Shown piece by piece: positions 6,483 to 15,433 of a DNA stretch of 21,308 nt (the stretch's first letter is position 1; the number at the start of each line of letters is the position of its first letter). Where the stretch lies: positions 1 to 21,308 of the forward strand of contig DIRC01000054.1 in assembly GCA_002427465.1 (NCBI GenBank). Reading direction: 5' to 3'. The position numbers and the translations under genes are program-made. The notes under the pieces are model-generated. The model ran no database searches, was not told where the DNA came from, and saw nothing but the letters and a program-made list of their open reading frames with translations. Source of the stretch: Clostridiales bacterium UBA5446 (GTDB taxonomy: Bacteria; Bacillota; Clostridia; Oscillospirales; Oscillospiraceae).

Positions 6483-6517
6483 AAATCCCCGCAGCCTTAA
6501 AAGGCTGCGGGGATTTT
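6483..6517. terminator. Bidirectional terminator between convergent genes
   Basis: Near-perfect 15-16-bp stem (6483-6498 with 6501-6516) around a TTAA turn, ending ATTTT on the plus strand and ATTTC on the minus strand. It serves the FMN lipoprotein (+) and the helical-repeat-like gene (-). Confidence 0.88.
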
Positions 6518-6528
6518 GTACCTTATGC

Positions 6529-6894
6529 TCACGCTGTCACGCCCGACAGCGCCGAAAGTTTCACCATCACCTCCTGCGCCAGCCCGGTCCCTTGAAGCTC
6601 AGACACGATCTGTAGGGGGCCTTCTCCCAATGTACCGTATATTTTAGCCAGCGCGTCAGAGATTGGGTTCCGGTTTTCCCGGCTCTCTCCCGACACCCCC
6701 CTGGAGCATGCGATAAGCGCATCCACACTGGCCCGGCACGGTATGCGGCCCAGGGCCCTGTACACTTCTTCCTGTATATCCTGGCTGTAATTCTCAGAGA
6801 GATACATCAACAGCTTATCCACGTCCTTTTCCCGGACGTGCCGTTCGATCCTGCGCCTGATTGAGCCTGTAATGATCTGTTGTGTTGTGTCCAA
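6529..6894 (-). CDS. Small HEAT-like helical protein, function unknown
   Basis: About 121 residues from a TTG start at 6894. The start is set by a textbook AAGGAGGT (complement of 6902-6909) 7 bases upstream; an upstream TTG at 6924 would place this site inside the gene. The protein is predicted soluble and mostly helical, with segments such as DKLLMYLSENYSQ and EEVYRALGRIPCRASVDALI that resemble HEAT/PBS-lyase repeat pairs, about two or three repeats. No catalytic motif is visible. It lies 170 bases downstream of the serine hydrolase on the same strand with no clear terminator between them, so it may be read through from that gene. I do not recognise a named family; the HEAT resemblance is by eye. 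Confidence 0.65.
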   Translation of the reverse strand: MDTTQQIITGSIRRRIERHVREKDVDKLLMYLSENYSQDIQEEVYRALGRIPCRASVDALIACSRGVSGESRENRNPISDALAKIYGTLGEGPLQIVSELQGTGLAQEVMVKLSALSGVTA

Positions 6895-7064
6895 AAATGA
6901 TACCTCCTTGTCAGTACAGTACAAGTGGACTGAGCCTTCCCGGCCTTACGCCGGAACCATGTGAAAGATATCATGAATCTTTGAACCCGGTGTGAAACAT
7001 AAATGAACAAAATGGCAAGAATTTGTGAACACGTCGGCGGGAAATGGTCGGTTTCAACAAAAAA

Positions 7065-8852
7065 TCAAACAATTCCTCGTCTTATCTCCGGTCCGGCATC
7101 CACAGAGGCCGTGAATTCAGGCTCGAAGGCGGCGCTAAGCTTGTATTGGATATAATCGGGCGACGCCTTGCCCAGGAGCCCGGATATGATCGGATGGGTT
7201 TTCAGCTCCCGTGTCAGCATAGTCAGGCTCTCCTCGAGGAACGGCCTTCCGGGCGTCTCTCTCCAGCGGGCGGAGAGCGTGCCGAGGCCCGGCGAAAAAT
7301 ACAGCCGGATGTGTCTTGCGCTGGTGAATTCCAGAAAAGAAACCCGCACGATCAGCACATCCCGGTCATCCTCATCCTTAGCGAAACGGCCGGTTATCCC
7401 CAGCCTATGCGGCTCGCCGTTAAAATCCGCCTCCGTATACTCCGGCATGCCGAACCCCACGGGCAGCTTAAAGAACGCGTCCTCCTCCTCTACATTCAGG
7501 AAAAATCGCCCTTCCTCCATGGAAAACGATAAGCACACCAGGCCTTTTGTATAAATGTTCTGGATGGCCTGCATAACGAGCGGCATCAGCCCCGCCGACA
7601 CCCTGTTGGGGCTCGATATCGTATATTTTCGCCCGGCAAGCCGGCCGCACATCTCCGGCAGCCCGCCTGTCCCGGACTTGAAAAATCTGCGCCTGGCGGG
7701 TTTCTTGGCGATTTTGGCGTCCTGCGAAGCCAGAAATGCCAACATGGCCCGATGATCTTTGGGATTCTCGGGCAGCCTTGCCCCAAGGCTGCGGTCAAAG
7801 AAACTGTCGGTGATTTTATAAAATTCCGATTGCTGGAACACTTCGTCTATGCCCGCGTTTGTGGCAATAATGATCCCCAAATCCCTGTAGCACAGGACGT
7901 TTTGCCCAAACATGCCGTTGAAGAGAAAGGCGTCCCGCTGCCGGTCAACCCACATCTGATAGCCGTAGCTGTAGTTTCCGTAATTTTTCGACGTCTCGGC
8001 CTGGGGCGAGGTTGCCGCCTTTATCCATTCCTCGGAGACGATCCTCCTGCCGTTCCACATGCCATTTTGCAGAACCATCTGGCCGATTTTAGCAAAATCC
8101 TCCTGCCGCAGGTAAAGGCCCCAGCCACCTTTTTCGATACCCATGGGGCAGGTTTCCCAGTACACCCGTGTGATGCCCAGCGGTTCCCAGAGCCGGGGGC
8201 GCAGGTAATCCATGAGCCCCATGCCGCTCACCTGCCGGACGATTGCCGAGAGGATATAGGAGTTCATGCTGTTGTAGCTGAATTTTTCACCCGGATCGCC
8301 CAGGGCTGAGGATTCCAGAAAACCGCGCACCCAGTCCGTTTCCGTGACGGCGCCCGCTTCGTTGAAAAGGACGCCGCTGGTCATGGTCAGAAGGTGCGCC
8401 ACAGTGATGTCCTTCATCTTCAGCAGCGACAGCTTCGGCGCCCGGTCTTCCAGGAGCTTAACCACCCTGTCCGCCAGCGCCAGCTTACCCTCGTCCACCA
8501 GCATGCCCACGGCCAGCCCGGTGACGCTCTTGGCCGCCGAATGGGAAACATGCCATATCCGCCTGTCATACGCGCCGAAATCCGTTTCGGCAATCACGGC
8601 GCCGTCCCGCATGACGGTAACGCTGTGCATATCCAGCCGCTCCGCATCTGCCAGCGCCTTGAAATATTCTGTGAGAAGGCCGGACGGCACGCCCTTGGAT
8701 TCCGGCGTGGCCCGCGGGAGCGGAGGCGTTATGGGCGCATCCTGAAACACCGGCTTTCCCGGTATCGTTTCAATCCGGGAAACCGTTCGGATACGGTTGT
8801 CAAAAATATGCCTCAAAAGGCTGACCGAATTGTTTATGACATGAAGATCCAT
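7065..8852 (-). CDS. Beta-lactamase-fold serine hydrolase with extra C-terminal domain
   Basis: 595 residues from the ATG at 8852, chosen because AAGGAGGTGAGGCT precedes it; an in-frame ATG at 8894 has no such site. Residues about 40-360 form a class C beta-lactamase/penicillin-binding-protein-like hydrolase: SxxK as SAAK (105-108), LLTMTSG (154-160), the tyrosine motif FSYNS (191-195) and a NGMFGQ segment (312-317) in place of KTG. Such proteins are often esterases, amidases or peptidases, not true beta-lactamases. A basic linker (about 385-400) leads to a separate, beta-rich domain of about 195 residues that I do not recognise. No signal peptide is visible, so it is likely cytosolic, unusual for enzymes acting on cell wall. 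Substrate unknown. Confidence 0.85.
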   Translation of the reverse strand: MDLHVINNSVSLLRHIFDNRIRTVSRIETIPGKPVFQDAPITPPLPRATPESKGVPSGLLTEYFKALADAERLDMHSVTVMRDGAVIAETDFGAYDRRIWHVSHSAAKSVTGLAVGMLVDEGKLALADRVVKLLEDRAPKLSLLKMKDITVAHLLTMTSGVLFNEAGAVTETDWVRGFLESSALGDPGEKFSYNSMNSYILSAIVRQVSGMGLMDYLRPRLWEPLGITRVYWETCPMGIEKGGWGLYLRQEDFAKIGQMVLQNGMWNGRRIVSEEWIKAATSPQAETSKNYGNYSYGYQMWVDRQRDAFLFNGMFGQNVLCYRDLGIIIATNAGIDEVFQQSEFYKITDSFFDRSLGARLPENPKDHRAMLAFLASQDAKIAKKPARRRFFKSGTGGLPEMCGRLAGRKYTISSPNRVSAGLMPLVMQAIQNIYTKGLVCLSFSMEEGRFFLNVEEEDAFFKLPVGFGMPEYTEADFNGEPHRLGITGRFAKDEDDRDVLIVRVSFLEFTSARHIRLYFSPGLGTLSARWRETPGRPFLEESLTMLTRELKTHPIISGLLGKASPDYIQYKLSAAFEPEFTASVDAGPEIRRGIV

Positions 8853-9034
8853 AGCCTCACCTCCTTGAAAAATACTTTCCAGCATAATATCCATACTGAT
8901 TCTATCATATTCGCGGCGTCCGGGGAAGAGATTTTTGAGCCTTGGGAAAAAAACCGTTTTTCAGGCTGAGTTCCCTGATAAGGATAGCAAAAGCGCCGGC
9001 TTCCGAATAAAATGGATTCGAAAGGATGGTGCGC

Positions 9035-10171
9035 ATGAAGATATATGTCGTGCGCCCGGGCGACAGCCTTTATGCCATCGCCCGGCGTAACGGCGTGTCC
9101 GTTGACACGCTCGTCTATAACAATCAGATAGCCTTTCCCGAGCATCTGGCGGTGGGGCAGACCCTGGTTATCCCGGACGGCACATCGGGCGGCGCGATGG
9201 GTGAAATGGAGGTAAACGCCTACGCGTACCCGTCCATCCAGGACGACGTCCTGGCCGAATACCTGCCGTACTTAACATACCTGACTCCCTTTACATGGAT
9301 GGCGGACGCTGCCGGCGGACTCACGCCGCCGGGCGACGAGGCGCTGATTACCGCGGCATACCGGCAAAACGTGGCCCCTATGATGTCCGTAGCAAACCTC
9401 AGGCCCGCCGGCGGCTTCTCCAGCGATATCGCCCACGCGCTTCTCACCGACGCTACGGCCCAGGATACGCTGATCAATAATATTGTGGCGTCCGTCCGGG
9501 AGCATGATTATTACGGCGTTATTATGGATCTGGAATACGTTTACAGCTTTGACAGGGAAAGCTACAACCAGTTCACCAAACGGCTTGTCGGTGTACTGCA
9601 TCCTCTGGGCTGCCTTTTGGGCGTTGCCCTGGCCCCGAAGATCCGGGCCGATCAGGAGGGCCTGCTCTATGAAGCCCACGATTATGCAGCCCAGGGAGCC
9701 ACCGCCGATTTCGTCGTGCTCATGACATACGAATGGGGCTATCTATACGGCCCGCCCCAGGCGGTCTCCCCCGTGAATCAGGTGCGCAGGGTGATTGAGT
9801 ATGCCGTCACGGAAATGCCGCGGGGCAAAATTCTTATGGGCTTTTCAAACTACGGCTATGATTGGACTCTTCCCTGGCGGCAGGGTAATGCGGCAAGAGT
9901 GGTAACAAATGCCGGCGCCGTGACCCTGGCGGTCATGAAGCGGGTGGCGATTAACTTTGACGAAACTGCCCAGGCTCCGTTTTTCAACTATACCGATACG
10001 GAGGGTCTCCGCCATGTGGTCTGGTTCGAGGATGCACGCAGCGTAAGGGCGCGCCTGGCCCTGGTCTCCGAATTCAACCTGCGCGGGATTTCATGGTGGA
10101 CGATTAATAATCTCTTCCGGCAGGGCATTCTGACCCAGGAGTCTATGTTTGGAACAAAAAAAGTGTTCTGA
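9035..10171 (+). CDS. LysM and GH18 domain spore-cortex-type glycosidase (YaaH/SleL-like)
   Basis: A 378-residue protein. Residues 2-46 are one LysM peptidoglycan-binding domain (VVRPGDSLYAIARRNGVSV...LVIP). The rest is a glycoside hydrolase 18 domain of the spore YaaH/SleL/YdhD group: MDLEYV at 164-169 holds the catalytic Asp165-x-Glu167 core, followed by LMTYEWGY, the GKILMGFSNYGYDWTLP block and GISWWTINN near the end. These enzymes are N-acetylglucosaminidases that cut cortex muramic-delta-lactam peptidoglycan during germination. As in that group there is no signal peptide; the enzymes are made in the mother cell and coat the spore. The ATG at 9035 was preferred over 9026 because AAAGGATGG then sits at a proper distance. 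It implies a spore former. Confidence 0.88.
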   Translation: MKIYVVRPGDSLYAIARRNGVSVDTLVYNNQIAFPEHLAVGQTLVIPDGTSGGAMGEMEVNAYAYPSIQDDVLAEYLPYLTYLTPFTWMADAAGGLTPPGDEALITAAYRQNVAPMMSVANLRPAGGFSSDIAHALLTDATAQDTLINNIVASVREHDYYGVIMDLEYVYSFDRESYNQFTKRLVGVLHPLGCLLGVALAPKIRADQEGLLYEAHDYAAQGATADFVVLMTYEWGYLYGPPQAVSPVNQVRRVIEYAVTEMPRGKILMGFSNYGYDWTLPWRQGNAARVVTNAGAVTLAVMKRVAINFDETAQAPFFNYTDTEGLRHVVWFEDARSVRARLALVSEFNLRGISWWTINNLFRQGILTQESMFGTKKVF

Positions 10172-10180
10172 GAATGGCAA

Positions 10181-10222
10181 AAAACCGGGAAGGCGTTCCC
10201 ACTGTGGAGCCTTCCCGGTTTT
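10181..10222. terminator. Bidirectional terminator between GH18 gene and permease
   Basis: A 14-bp perfect stem (10181-10194 with 10209-10222) with a 14-base loop. On the minus strand it is followed by a T6 run, so it is especially suited to end the ABC transporter operon; the plus strand gives TTTTCGGTGTTTTG. Confidence 0.88.
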
Positions 10223-10243
10223 CGGTGTTTTGTTGCGCGCCGC

Positions 10244-11215
10244 CTATCTTTCCTCGCGAAAATAGGCCAGCCCCAGACTGGCGGGGGGTTCGTTTTCCCG
10301 GCTCTTCCTGAGGGAGGCGGCCACAAGGACGATAATGGTCACCGCATAGGGCAGCATTTTGAAAAGCTCCTGGGAGGATCGGGTAAGCCCCGGAATATAG
10401 AAATACAGCCAGAACAGCACGCCGAACAGGTAAGATCCCCAAATGGCGTGGATAGGCTTCCATCGGGCAAAGATCACCAGGGCGACGGCAAGCCAGCCCA
10501 GGCGCTCAATGCTGCCGTCGTTGGCCCAGGTGCCTTTAATATAGTCCATGACATAATAAAGACCGCCCATTCCGGTAATCGCCGCGCCGACGCAGGTGGC
10601 CGCGTATTTATACTTCGTCACGCTGATGCCCGCGGCATCCGCCGTCGCGGGGTTCTCGCCCACCGCCCGGAGATTCAGTCCCCTGCGGCTTTTGCTGATA
10701 AACCGGCTGCTCAGAACGGCGATGAGCAAAGCCAGATACACCATGAAGCCCAGGCTGCTGAAAACAGGTACGGAGGAAAGAAAGGGCAGCGTCCCCCTGA
10801 AGCCGGAGCTGGTGGCGGCCACTGAGATCTGCCCCACGCCGCCGGCCAGCTTATTGAGTGATCCCCCGAAAAAGTTGGCGATGCCGGAACCAAAGATCGT
10901 CAGGGTCAGCCCGGTCACGTTTTGATTGGCGCGCAGGGTGATGGTCAGGAAGCTGTAAATAAGCCCTCCGGCCACCGACGCGATCAGGGCGCAAACGAGC
11001 GAAATGGCAACGCAAATGATCACATTGGGGTTATCCGTAGAGGCTTCATAGAAAAACGTCCCCACAAGTCCGGCTATACCGCCCAAATACATGATCCCCG
11101 GCACCCCCAGATTAAGGTTGCCGGATTTTTCCGTGATAATCTCGCCCACGGCGCCGAACATGATCACAGTGCCGAAAATAATCGCCGCCTGAAGGATCGA
11201 AAACAGCTGACTCAT
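10244..11215 (-). CDS. BMP-family nucleoside ABC transporter, permease 2 (NupQ/YufQ-like)
   Basis: A 323-residue polytopic membrane protein of the branched-chain/ribose-type permease family (BPD_transp_2). The segment EKSGNLNLGVPGIMYLGGIAG near the N-terminus is the signature of the second permease of BMP-linked importers, and GLNLRAVGENPATADAAGI in the middle is the conserved cytoplasmic loop. About eight to nine hydrophobic segments are visible. Its ATG overlaps the stop of the preceding permease by 4 bases (ATGA), so the two should be made in equal amounts. It forms the membrane channel with its partner. It is the last gene of the riboswitch-controlled operon. Confidence 0.93.
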   Translation of the reverse strand: MSQLFSILQAAIIFGTVIMFGAVGEIITEKSGNLNLGVPGIMYLGGIAGLVGTFFYEASTDNPNVIICVAISLVCALIASVAGGLIYSFLTITLRANQNVTGLTLTIFGSGIANFFGGSLNKLAGGVGQISVAATSSGFRGTLPFLSSVPVFSSLGFMVYLALLIAVLSSRFISKSRRGLNLRAVGENPATADAAGISVTKYKYAATCVGAAITGMGGLYYVMDYIKGTWANDGSIERLGWLAVALVIFARWKPIHAIWGSYLFGVLFWLYFYIPGLTRSSQELFKMLPYAVTIIVLVAASLRKSRENEPPASLGLAYFREER

Positions 11216-12318
11216 TGGTTTGCCCCCTCTCCGCCGGTCTTTTTCCGGGGCAGCACCCGGTAGTTGATGAAAAACTCGCTGCCCAGGATGAAAAAAAGAA
11301 TGATGCCGGTGATCATCTGGGACGCGTAATCCGAAAGGTTATAGCGGGAGGCGATTTCCATGGCCCCCTTCTCCAAAAATACCAGAAGCGCCGCAATGAG
11401 AATCATCACAAACGTATTGAATTTTGCCAGCCAGGCCACGATAATGGCAGTAAATCCCCGGCCGCCGGCCGTGCTGGTGGAAATGGTGTGCCCGGCTCCG
11501 GCAACGGTCACAAATCCGGCCACGCCGCAAATGCCGCCGGAGATCACCATAGTGCGGATAATGACCCTTTTAACGCTGATGCCAATATATTTCGCGGTAT
11601 TGACGCTCTCCCCCGCAACGGCGATCTCATACCCCTGCTTGGAGCTGCGCAGGTAGATATACATCCCGATGGTCAGGGACATTACAATCACCACGTTAAG
11701 CATGTATTGCTGCCCGAAAAGCGGGGAAAACCAGCCGATTCTGGTGGTCTGGTTAATGACGCCCACGCTGTTGGAGCCATATGGGTTTTCCCAGAGAGAG
11801 ACAAAAAAGCTGGTCAGCTGTATGGCGATATAGTTCATCATCAATGTAAAAAGCGTCTCGTTGGTATTCCAGCGGGCTTTGAAAAGCGCCGGGATGACGC
11901 CCCATACCGCGCCCGCCGCCACTGCCGAAACGGCCATGACCAGAAACAGCAGCCCCGTGGGCATGGATTTCAGGTAGATCATGCAGGCCGCCGTGGCGAT
12001 GCCGCCCGCCAGGATCTGACCCTCGGCGCCAATATTCCAAAACCGGAGTTTAAAGGCCGGCGCAAGGCCCACACCTATGCACAAAAGCGCCATGGAATCG
12101 CGTATGGTCACCCAGACACGCTTGTTCGTCCCAAAAGCGCCCTCCCACATGGCTGCGTAAACCTTCAGCGGATTGAGCTTAACAATGGCGAATATGATTA
12201 GTCCGCAGATCACCAGAGAAGCCAAAAAGGCGATGAGCCGGATCGCCCAGGCCCGCCAGACGGAAACGCCGTCCCGCTTTACCAGATGAAACAGCGGTTC
12301 CCTGTTGCCGTATTTCAT
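11212..12318 (-). CDS. BMP-family nucleoside ABC transporter, permease 1 (NupP/YufP-like)
   Basis: A 368-residue polytopic permease. FWNIGAEGQILAGGI (about residues 92-106) is the hallmark of the first permease of BMP-linked importers, and GYEIAVAGESVNTAKYIGISV marks the conserved loop that contacts the ATPase. A hydrophobic segment near residues 26-47 precedes the main bundle. The ATG overlaps the ATPase stop by 4 bases and its own stop overlaps the next permease by 4 bases, giving a tightly coupled ATPase-permease-permease unit. Confidence 0.93.
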   Translation of the reverse strand: MKYGNREPLFHLVKRDGVSVWRAWAIRLIAFLASLVICGLIIFAIVKLNPLKVYAAMWEGAFGTNKRVWVTIRDSMALLCIGVGLAPAFKLRFWNIGAEGQILAGGIATAACMIYLKSMPTGLLFLVMAVSAVAAGAVWGVIPALFKARWNTNETLFTLMMNYIAIQLTSFFVSLWENPYGSNSVGVINQTTRIGWFSPLFGQQYMLNVVIVMSLTIGMYIYLRSSKQGYEIAVAGESVNTAKYIGISVKRVIIRTMVISGGICGVAGFVTVAGAGHTISTSTAGGRGFTAIIVAWLAKFNTFVMILIAALLVFLEKGAMEIASRYNLSDYASQMITGIILFFILGSEFFINYRVLPRKKTGGEGANQ

Positions 12319-13847
12319 TTTTCGGCGCCCCCTCCCAGCCGGGTCATTAAAAGACCGACCTCGCGTTTATCGGTTTTTCTCCCCTCAAGGATGCCGCTGA
12401 CCTTTCCCCCGCACAGAACCAGAATACGGTCGCACAGCTCCACCAACACGTCCAGATCCTCGCCCACATAGATAACGGCCACGCCCTTTTCCTTCTGCCG
12501 GTTGATCAGGTCGTATATGGTGTAGGACGAATTGATATCCAGCCCCCGCACGGCGTAGGCTGTCATCAGCACTGTGGGCGACGAGGCGATTTCCCGCCCC
12601 ACCAGCACCTTCTGGACGTTTCCGCCGGACAGCCTCCGCACCGGCGTGGAGATGTCCGGGGTGTTGACCTCCAGTTCCTCCACCACCCGCCGGGCCAGGA
12701 CTTTCGGGGCTTTCCTGTCCGTAAAGGCGGAGTGCCCGCGGCGGAAGCTGCGAAGCATCATGTTATCGGTCAGGTCCATACTCCCCACCAGGCCCATACC
12801 CAGCCGGTCCTCGGGGACAAAGGACAGGGCCACGCCCATGGCCGCGATCTCCCGGGGGTCCTTTCCGATCAGCTCCTCGGGCGCTCCCGACTCCGGGTCC
12901 AGATACGTGACGCTGCCGGAGGCTACCTTTTGCAGGCCGGCAATGGCCTCAAGCATCTCCTTCTGGCCGCTTCCGGAAATCCCCGCCACGCCCAGGATTT
13001 CGCCGCTGTTCGCCGTGAAGGAGACGTTTTCCAGCCTCGTTACGCCGTCCACATCCCGTACCGTAAGCCCCTTCACCTCAAGGCGGGAAGTCCTGCCCTT
13101 CGGCTCCGGCCGCTCAATATTCAGGGACACCGGCCTGCCGACCATCATATTGGTCATTTCCCGCGCGTCGGTCTTTGCCGTGGGCATGTCCCCCACAAAC
13201 TGGCCGCGCCGCAGGATTGCCACCCTGTCGGAAATTTCCTCCACTTCGTGGAGCTTATGGGTGATGATGACAATCGCCTTGCCGTCATCGCGCATATTGC
13301 GCAGCACGGCGAAAAGCCTGTCCGTCTCCTGGGGGGTCAGCACGGCCGTGGGCTCGTCCAAAATCAGAATATCGGCTCCCCTGTAAAGAACCTTGACGAT
13401 CTCGACGGTCTGCTTCTGGGAAACGGACATGTCATACACCTTCTGCCCGGGCTCCACGTCGAAGCCGTAGACGGCGCGAATCTTGCGGATCCGGTCCGCC
13501 GCCGCCTTCATATCCAGGCGGCCCTTCCCCTCCTGGCCGAGCACGATGTTCTCCGCCGCGGTGAGCACGTCCACCAGCTTGAAGTGCTGATGGATCATGC
13601 CGATGCCAAGCCCGAAGGCGTCCTTGGGACTGCGGATGGAAACCTCCCGCCCGTCCACGAAGATCTGCCCCTCGTCGGGAAAATAAATGCCGGCAAGGAT
13701 GTTCATCAGCGTTGTTTTGCCGCTTCCATTCTCTCCGAGAAGCGCGAGAATCTCGCCTCGGCGAATGTCAAGCCAGGCCTTGTCGTTGGCGACGACGCTG
13801 CCGAAGGTCTTGGTGATATTTCTCATTTGGACAGCTGCCTGTTCCAA
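12315..13847 (-). CDS. BMP-family nucleoside ABC transporter ATPase, two domains (NupO/YufO-like)
   Basis: 510 residues from a TTG at 13847, placed 5 bases after GGGGTGGG; starting at the upstream TTG (13862) would include that site. The N-terminal ATPase is complete: Walker A GENGSGKT (38-45), Q-loop HQH (86-88), Walker B LILDEPT (161-167), His197; its signature reads MSVSQKQ (140-146) where LSVGxxQ is usual. The second ATPase has the family's shifted Walker A GISGSGQK (289-296) and LSGGN (406-410), but its Walker B region TAYAVRGLD (429-437) lacks the usual AAQPTRGLD pattern. This is the standard two-domain design of sugar/nucleoside importers, with the second site probably weak or inactive. 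It couples ATP hydrolysis to uptake. Confidence 0.92.
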   Translation of the reverse strand: MEQAAVQMRNITKTFGSVVANDKAWLDIRRGEILALLGENGSGKTTLMNILAGIYFPDEGQIFVDGREVSIRSPKDAFGLGIGMIHQHFKLVDVLTAAENIVLGQEGKGRLDMKAAADRIRKIRAVYGFDVEPGQKVYDMSVSQKQTVEIVKVLYRGADILILDEPTAVLTPQETDRLFAVLRNMRDDGKAIVIITHKLHEVEEISDRVAILRRGQFVGDMPTAKTDAREMTNMMVGRPVSLNIERPEPKGRTSRLEVKGLTVRDVDGVTRLENVSFTANSGEILGVAGISGSGQKEMLEAIAGLQKVASGSVTYLDPESGAPEELIGKDPREIAAMGVALSFVPEDRLGMGLVGSMDLTDNMMLRSFRRGHSAFTDRKAPKVLARRVVEELEVNTPDISTPVRRLSGGNVQKVLVGREIASSPTVLMTAYAVRGLDINSSYTIYDLINRQKEKGVAVIYVGEDLDVLVELCDRILVLCGGKVSGILEGRKTDKREVGLLMTRLGGGAEK

Positions 13848-13908
13848 GGGAACCCACCCCAATCAGTCGTAATTGCCGCGGGCGCGGCGGATGCAGAAAA
13901 ACGAAACC

Positions 13909-13937
13909 GGGAAAAGCCGCATAAGGCGGCTTTTCCC
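13909..13937 (-). terminator. Intercistronic hairpin between binding protein and ATPase
   Basis: A 12-bp perfect stem (13909-13920 with 13926-13937) with a 5-base loop. On the minus strand it is followed by GGTTTCGTTTTTC, an imperfect U-tract. Such stems after a substrate-binding protein gene often stop some transcripts or protect the upstream message, giving more binding protein than ATPase and permease. Confidence 0.6.
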
Positions 13938-13967
13938 TATTTTAAATGAAACGTATGACCGGATAGC

Positions 13968-15308
13968 TTATGACAGCTCGGTGATGCCGTCTATGCGCAG
14001 ATCGAACAAGGGTGCGGAGATCAGCTCGGACTCATGGAAATAGCCGTCCCAGATGGTCTCGATGCCCTCGAAGCCCCAGCAGCTGGTGTAGGAGGTAACG
14101 GTCTCACCGTCCATCGTGAACTTGGAGATATCAAAAACATGAAGCTCACCGGCCTTGAGGGCGGCAATGATCTCGTCAACCTTCTCGGCGGTTCCGGCGG
14201 CGCAGGATTCGCCCAGAGGGGAAATCTGCACGCCGTCGTTGGCATAGGAAGCAGTGTTGTTCTTGGCCAGAGGCTCCCCGGCGATTGCGGCGCCGATCAT
14301 ATCGGTATAAAGCACGTTCCAGCAGTTCTGGGCGGAGGTAAGGGCTGCCGTGGGCGCCACGCTGAGCATATCCACGTTGTAGCCCACGCAGTAGACGGTG
14401 GTGCCGGCGTCAAGGGCGGCCTGCGTGGCGGAGGGGGCGCCGGTGGAATCGGCGTGCTGGCTGATGATGCAGCAGCCGCGGGAAATCAGGGAGTTGGCGG
14501 CCTCGGCCTCGCCGGCGATATCAAACCAGGAGCTGGTATAGACCACTTCCATGGACACATTGGGCACGATGGACTGCACGCCCAGGAAGAAAGCGGTGTA
14601 GCCCGAGACCACCTCGGCATAGGGATAAGCGCCGACATAGCCGATCTTTACGGTGCCGTCCGCGGCATAGTTGGCGTCTGTCAGTTTGCCGTTTTCGATC
14701 AGCTCGGCCAGCTTCATGCCGGCCACGACGCCGGAAACATAACGGGACTCATACACGCTGGGGAAGTAGTTGACAACATTATCAAGTCCGCAGGTGGCGG
14801 CCTGGGTTCCGGTGGCGGGCAGGAAAACCACGTCGGGATACTCGGCGGCGGCCTGGATCATATAGGACTCATGGGAGAAGCTGTTGGAGAAAATCATCTG
14901 GCAGCCCTGGTCGGCAAGGCTGACGGCCGTGTCGTAGCAGGTCTCGTCCTCGAGAACCCTGTACTTATAAATGACCTGATCGTCGGAGAGGCCGAGGGCC
15001 TCCTTGGCCTGCTCGATCCCCTCGATGTGAGCATAGGTATAACCCTCGTTCTCGTCGCCGACGAGGATCACGCCGATCTTCAGGGAGCCGTCCTCATAGG
15101 CGGCCTTGATGTTTGCGGTATCGACGGGGGAATTGGCGGCTTCCGCAACCAGGTCGGCCACGGTCTTTTCGCCGGAGGGCTCTCCGGTGGCGACAGGTTC
15201 GCCGGTGGCGTCCGGATTTTCGGTGGCCGGGGGAGTTTTCGTTTCGCCGCAGGCGGCAAAAGCAAAAATCATGATGGCTGCAAGCAAGAGCGCAATAAGC
15301 TTTTTCAT
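13968..15308 (-). CDS. BMP-family (Med/PnrA-like) nucleoside-binding lipoprotein
   Basis: A 446-residue lipoprotein: signal peptide with lipobox AFAAC (Cys20), an Ala/Thr/Glu/Pro-rich linker to about residue 50, then a BMP (basic membrane protein) domain. Typical stretches are KIGVILVGDENEGYTYAHIEGIEQAKEALG, the DQGCQMIFSNSF and VVFLPATGTQ segments, GYVGAYPYAEVVSGYTAFFLGVQ, and the ISQHADSTGAPSA loop. The family includes purine nucleoside receptors such as Treponema PnrA and Lactococcus BmpA/NupA. GGAGGAAG precedes the ATG. The gene is the first of the transporter operon and sits directly behind a guanine-class riboswitch terminator, which supports a purine substrate. It should capture nucleosides at the cell surface for the two permeases. 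Confidence 0.93.
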   Translation of the reverse strand: MKKLIALLLAAIMIFAFAACGETKTPPATENPDATGEPVATGEPSGEKTVADLVAEAANSPVDTANIKAAYEDGSLKIGVILVGDENEGYTYAHIEGIEQAKEALGLSDDQVIYKYRVLEDETCYDTAVSLADQGCQMIFSNSFSHESYMIQAAAEYPDVVFLPATGTQAATCGLDNVVNYFPSVYESRYVSGVVAGMKLAELIENGKLTDANYAADGTVKIGYVGAYPYAEVVSGYTAFFLGVQSIVPNVSMEVVYTSSWFDIAGEAEAANSLISRGCCIISQHADSTGAPSATQAALDAGTTVYCVGYNVDMLSVAPTAALTSAQNCWNVLYTDMIGAAIAGEPLAKNNTASYANDGVQISPLGESCAAGTAEKVDEIIAALKAGELHVFDISKFTMDGETVTSYTSCWGFEGIETIWDGYFHESELISAPLFDLRIDGITELS

Positions 15309-15358
15309 AGTCTTCCTCCATTTTTATAATATCTTAAATTGCAAATGCAACTTTAGAC

Positions 15359-15398
15359 AAAAAAGCGCCGCGGGGAATCTTCAAGCCTCCCGCGACGC
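15359..15398 (-). terminator. Riboswitch-controlled terminator of the BMP transporter operon
   Basis: On the minus strand a 10-bp GC-rich stem (15398-15389 with 15374-15365, one G-U pair) is followed by T6 (15364-15359). It stands between the purine aptamer and the lipoprotein start. The strand CGCGTCG at its 5' side (15399-15393) can instead pair with CGATGCG at the 3' side of aptamer P1 (15438-15432), which gives a simple antiterminator. Confidence 0.8.
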
Positions 15399-15433
15399 GT
15401 TTACACAGCGGGCTTGCGCACCCTGCGTATCCG

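Noticed and set aside
7065..8852. Annotation as an antibiotic-resistance beta-lactamase
   Set aside because: No signal peptide, a non-KTG third motif and an extra domain; the family is dominated by esterases and peptidases.
8864..8900. Possible sigma-E/sigma-K-like promoter (ATA, 17 bases, CATACTGAT) upstream of the GH18 gene
   Set aside because: The match is partial, about 140 bases from the start codon and partly inside the neighbouring gene's leader; not strong enough to list as a feature.
14034..15329. 431-codon plus-strand open frame rich in Gly, His and Val opposite the BMP lipoprotein
   Set aside because: It is an antisense shadow of a clear lipoprotein gene in GC-rich DNA; its low-complexity composition and missing ribosome binding site support this.
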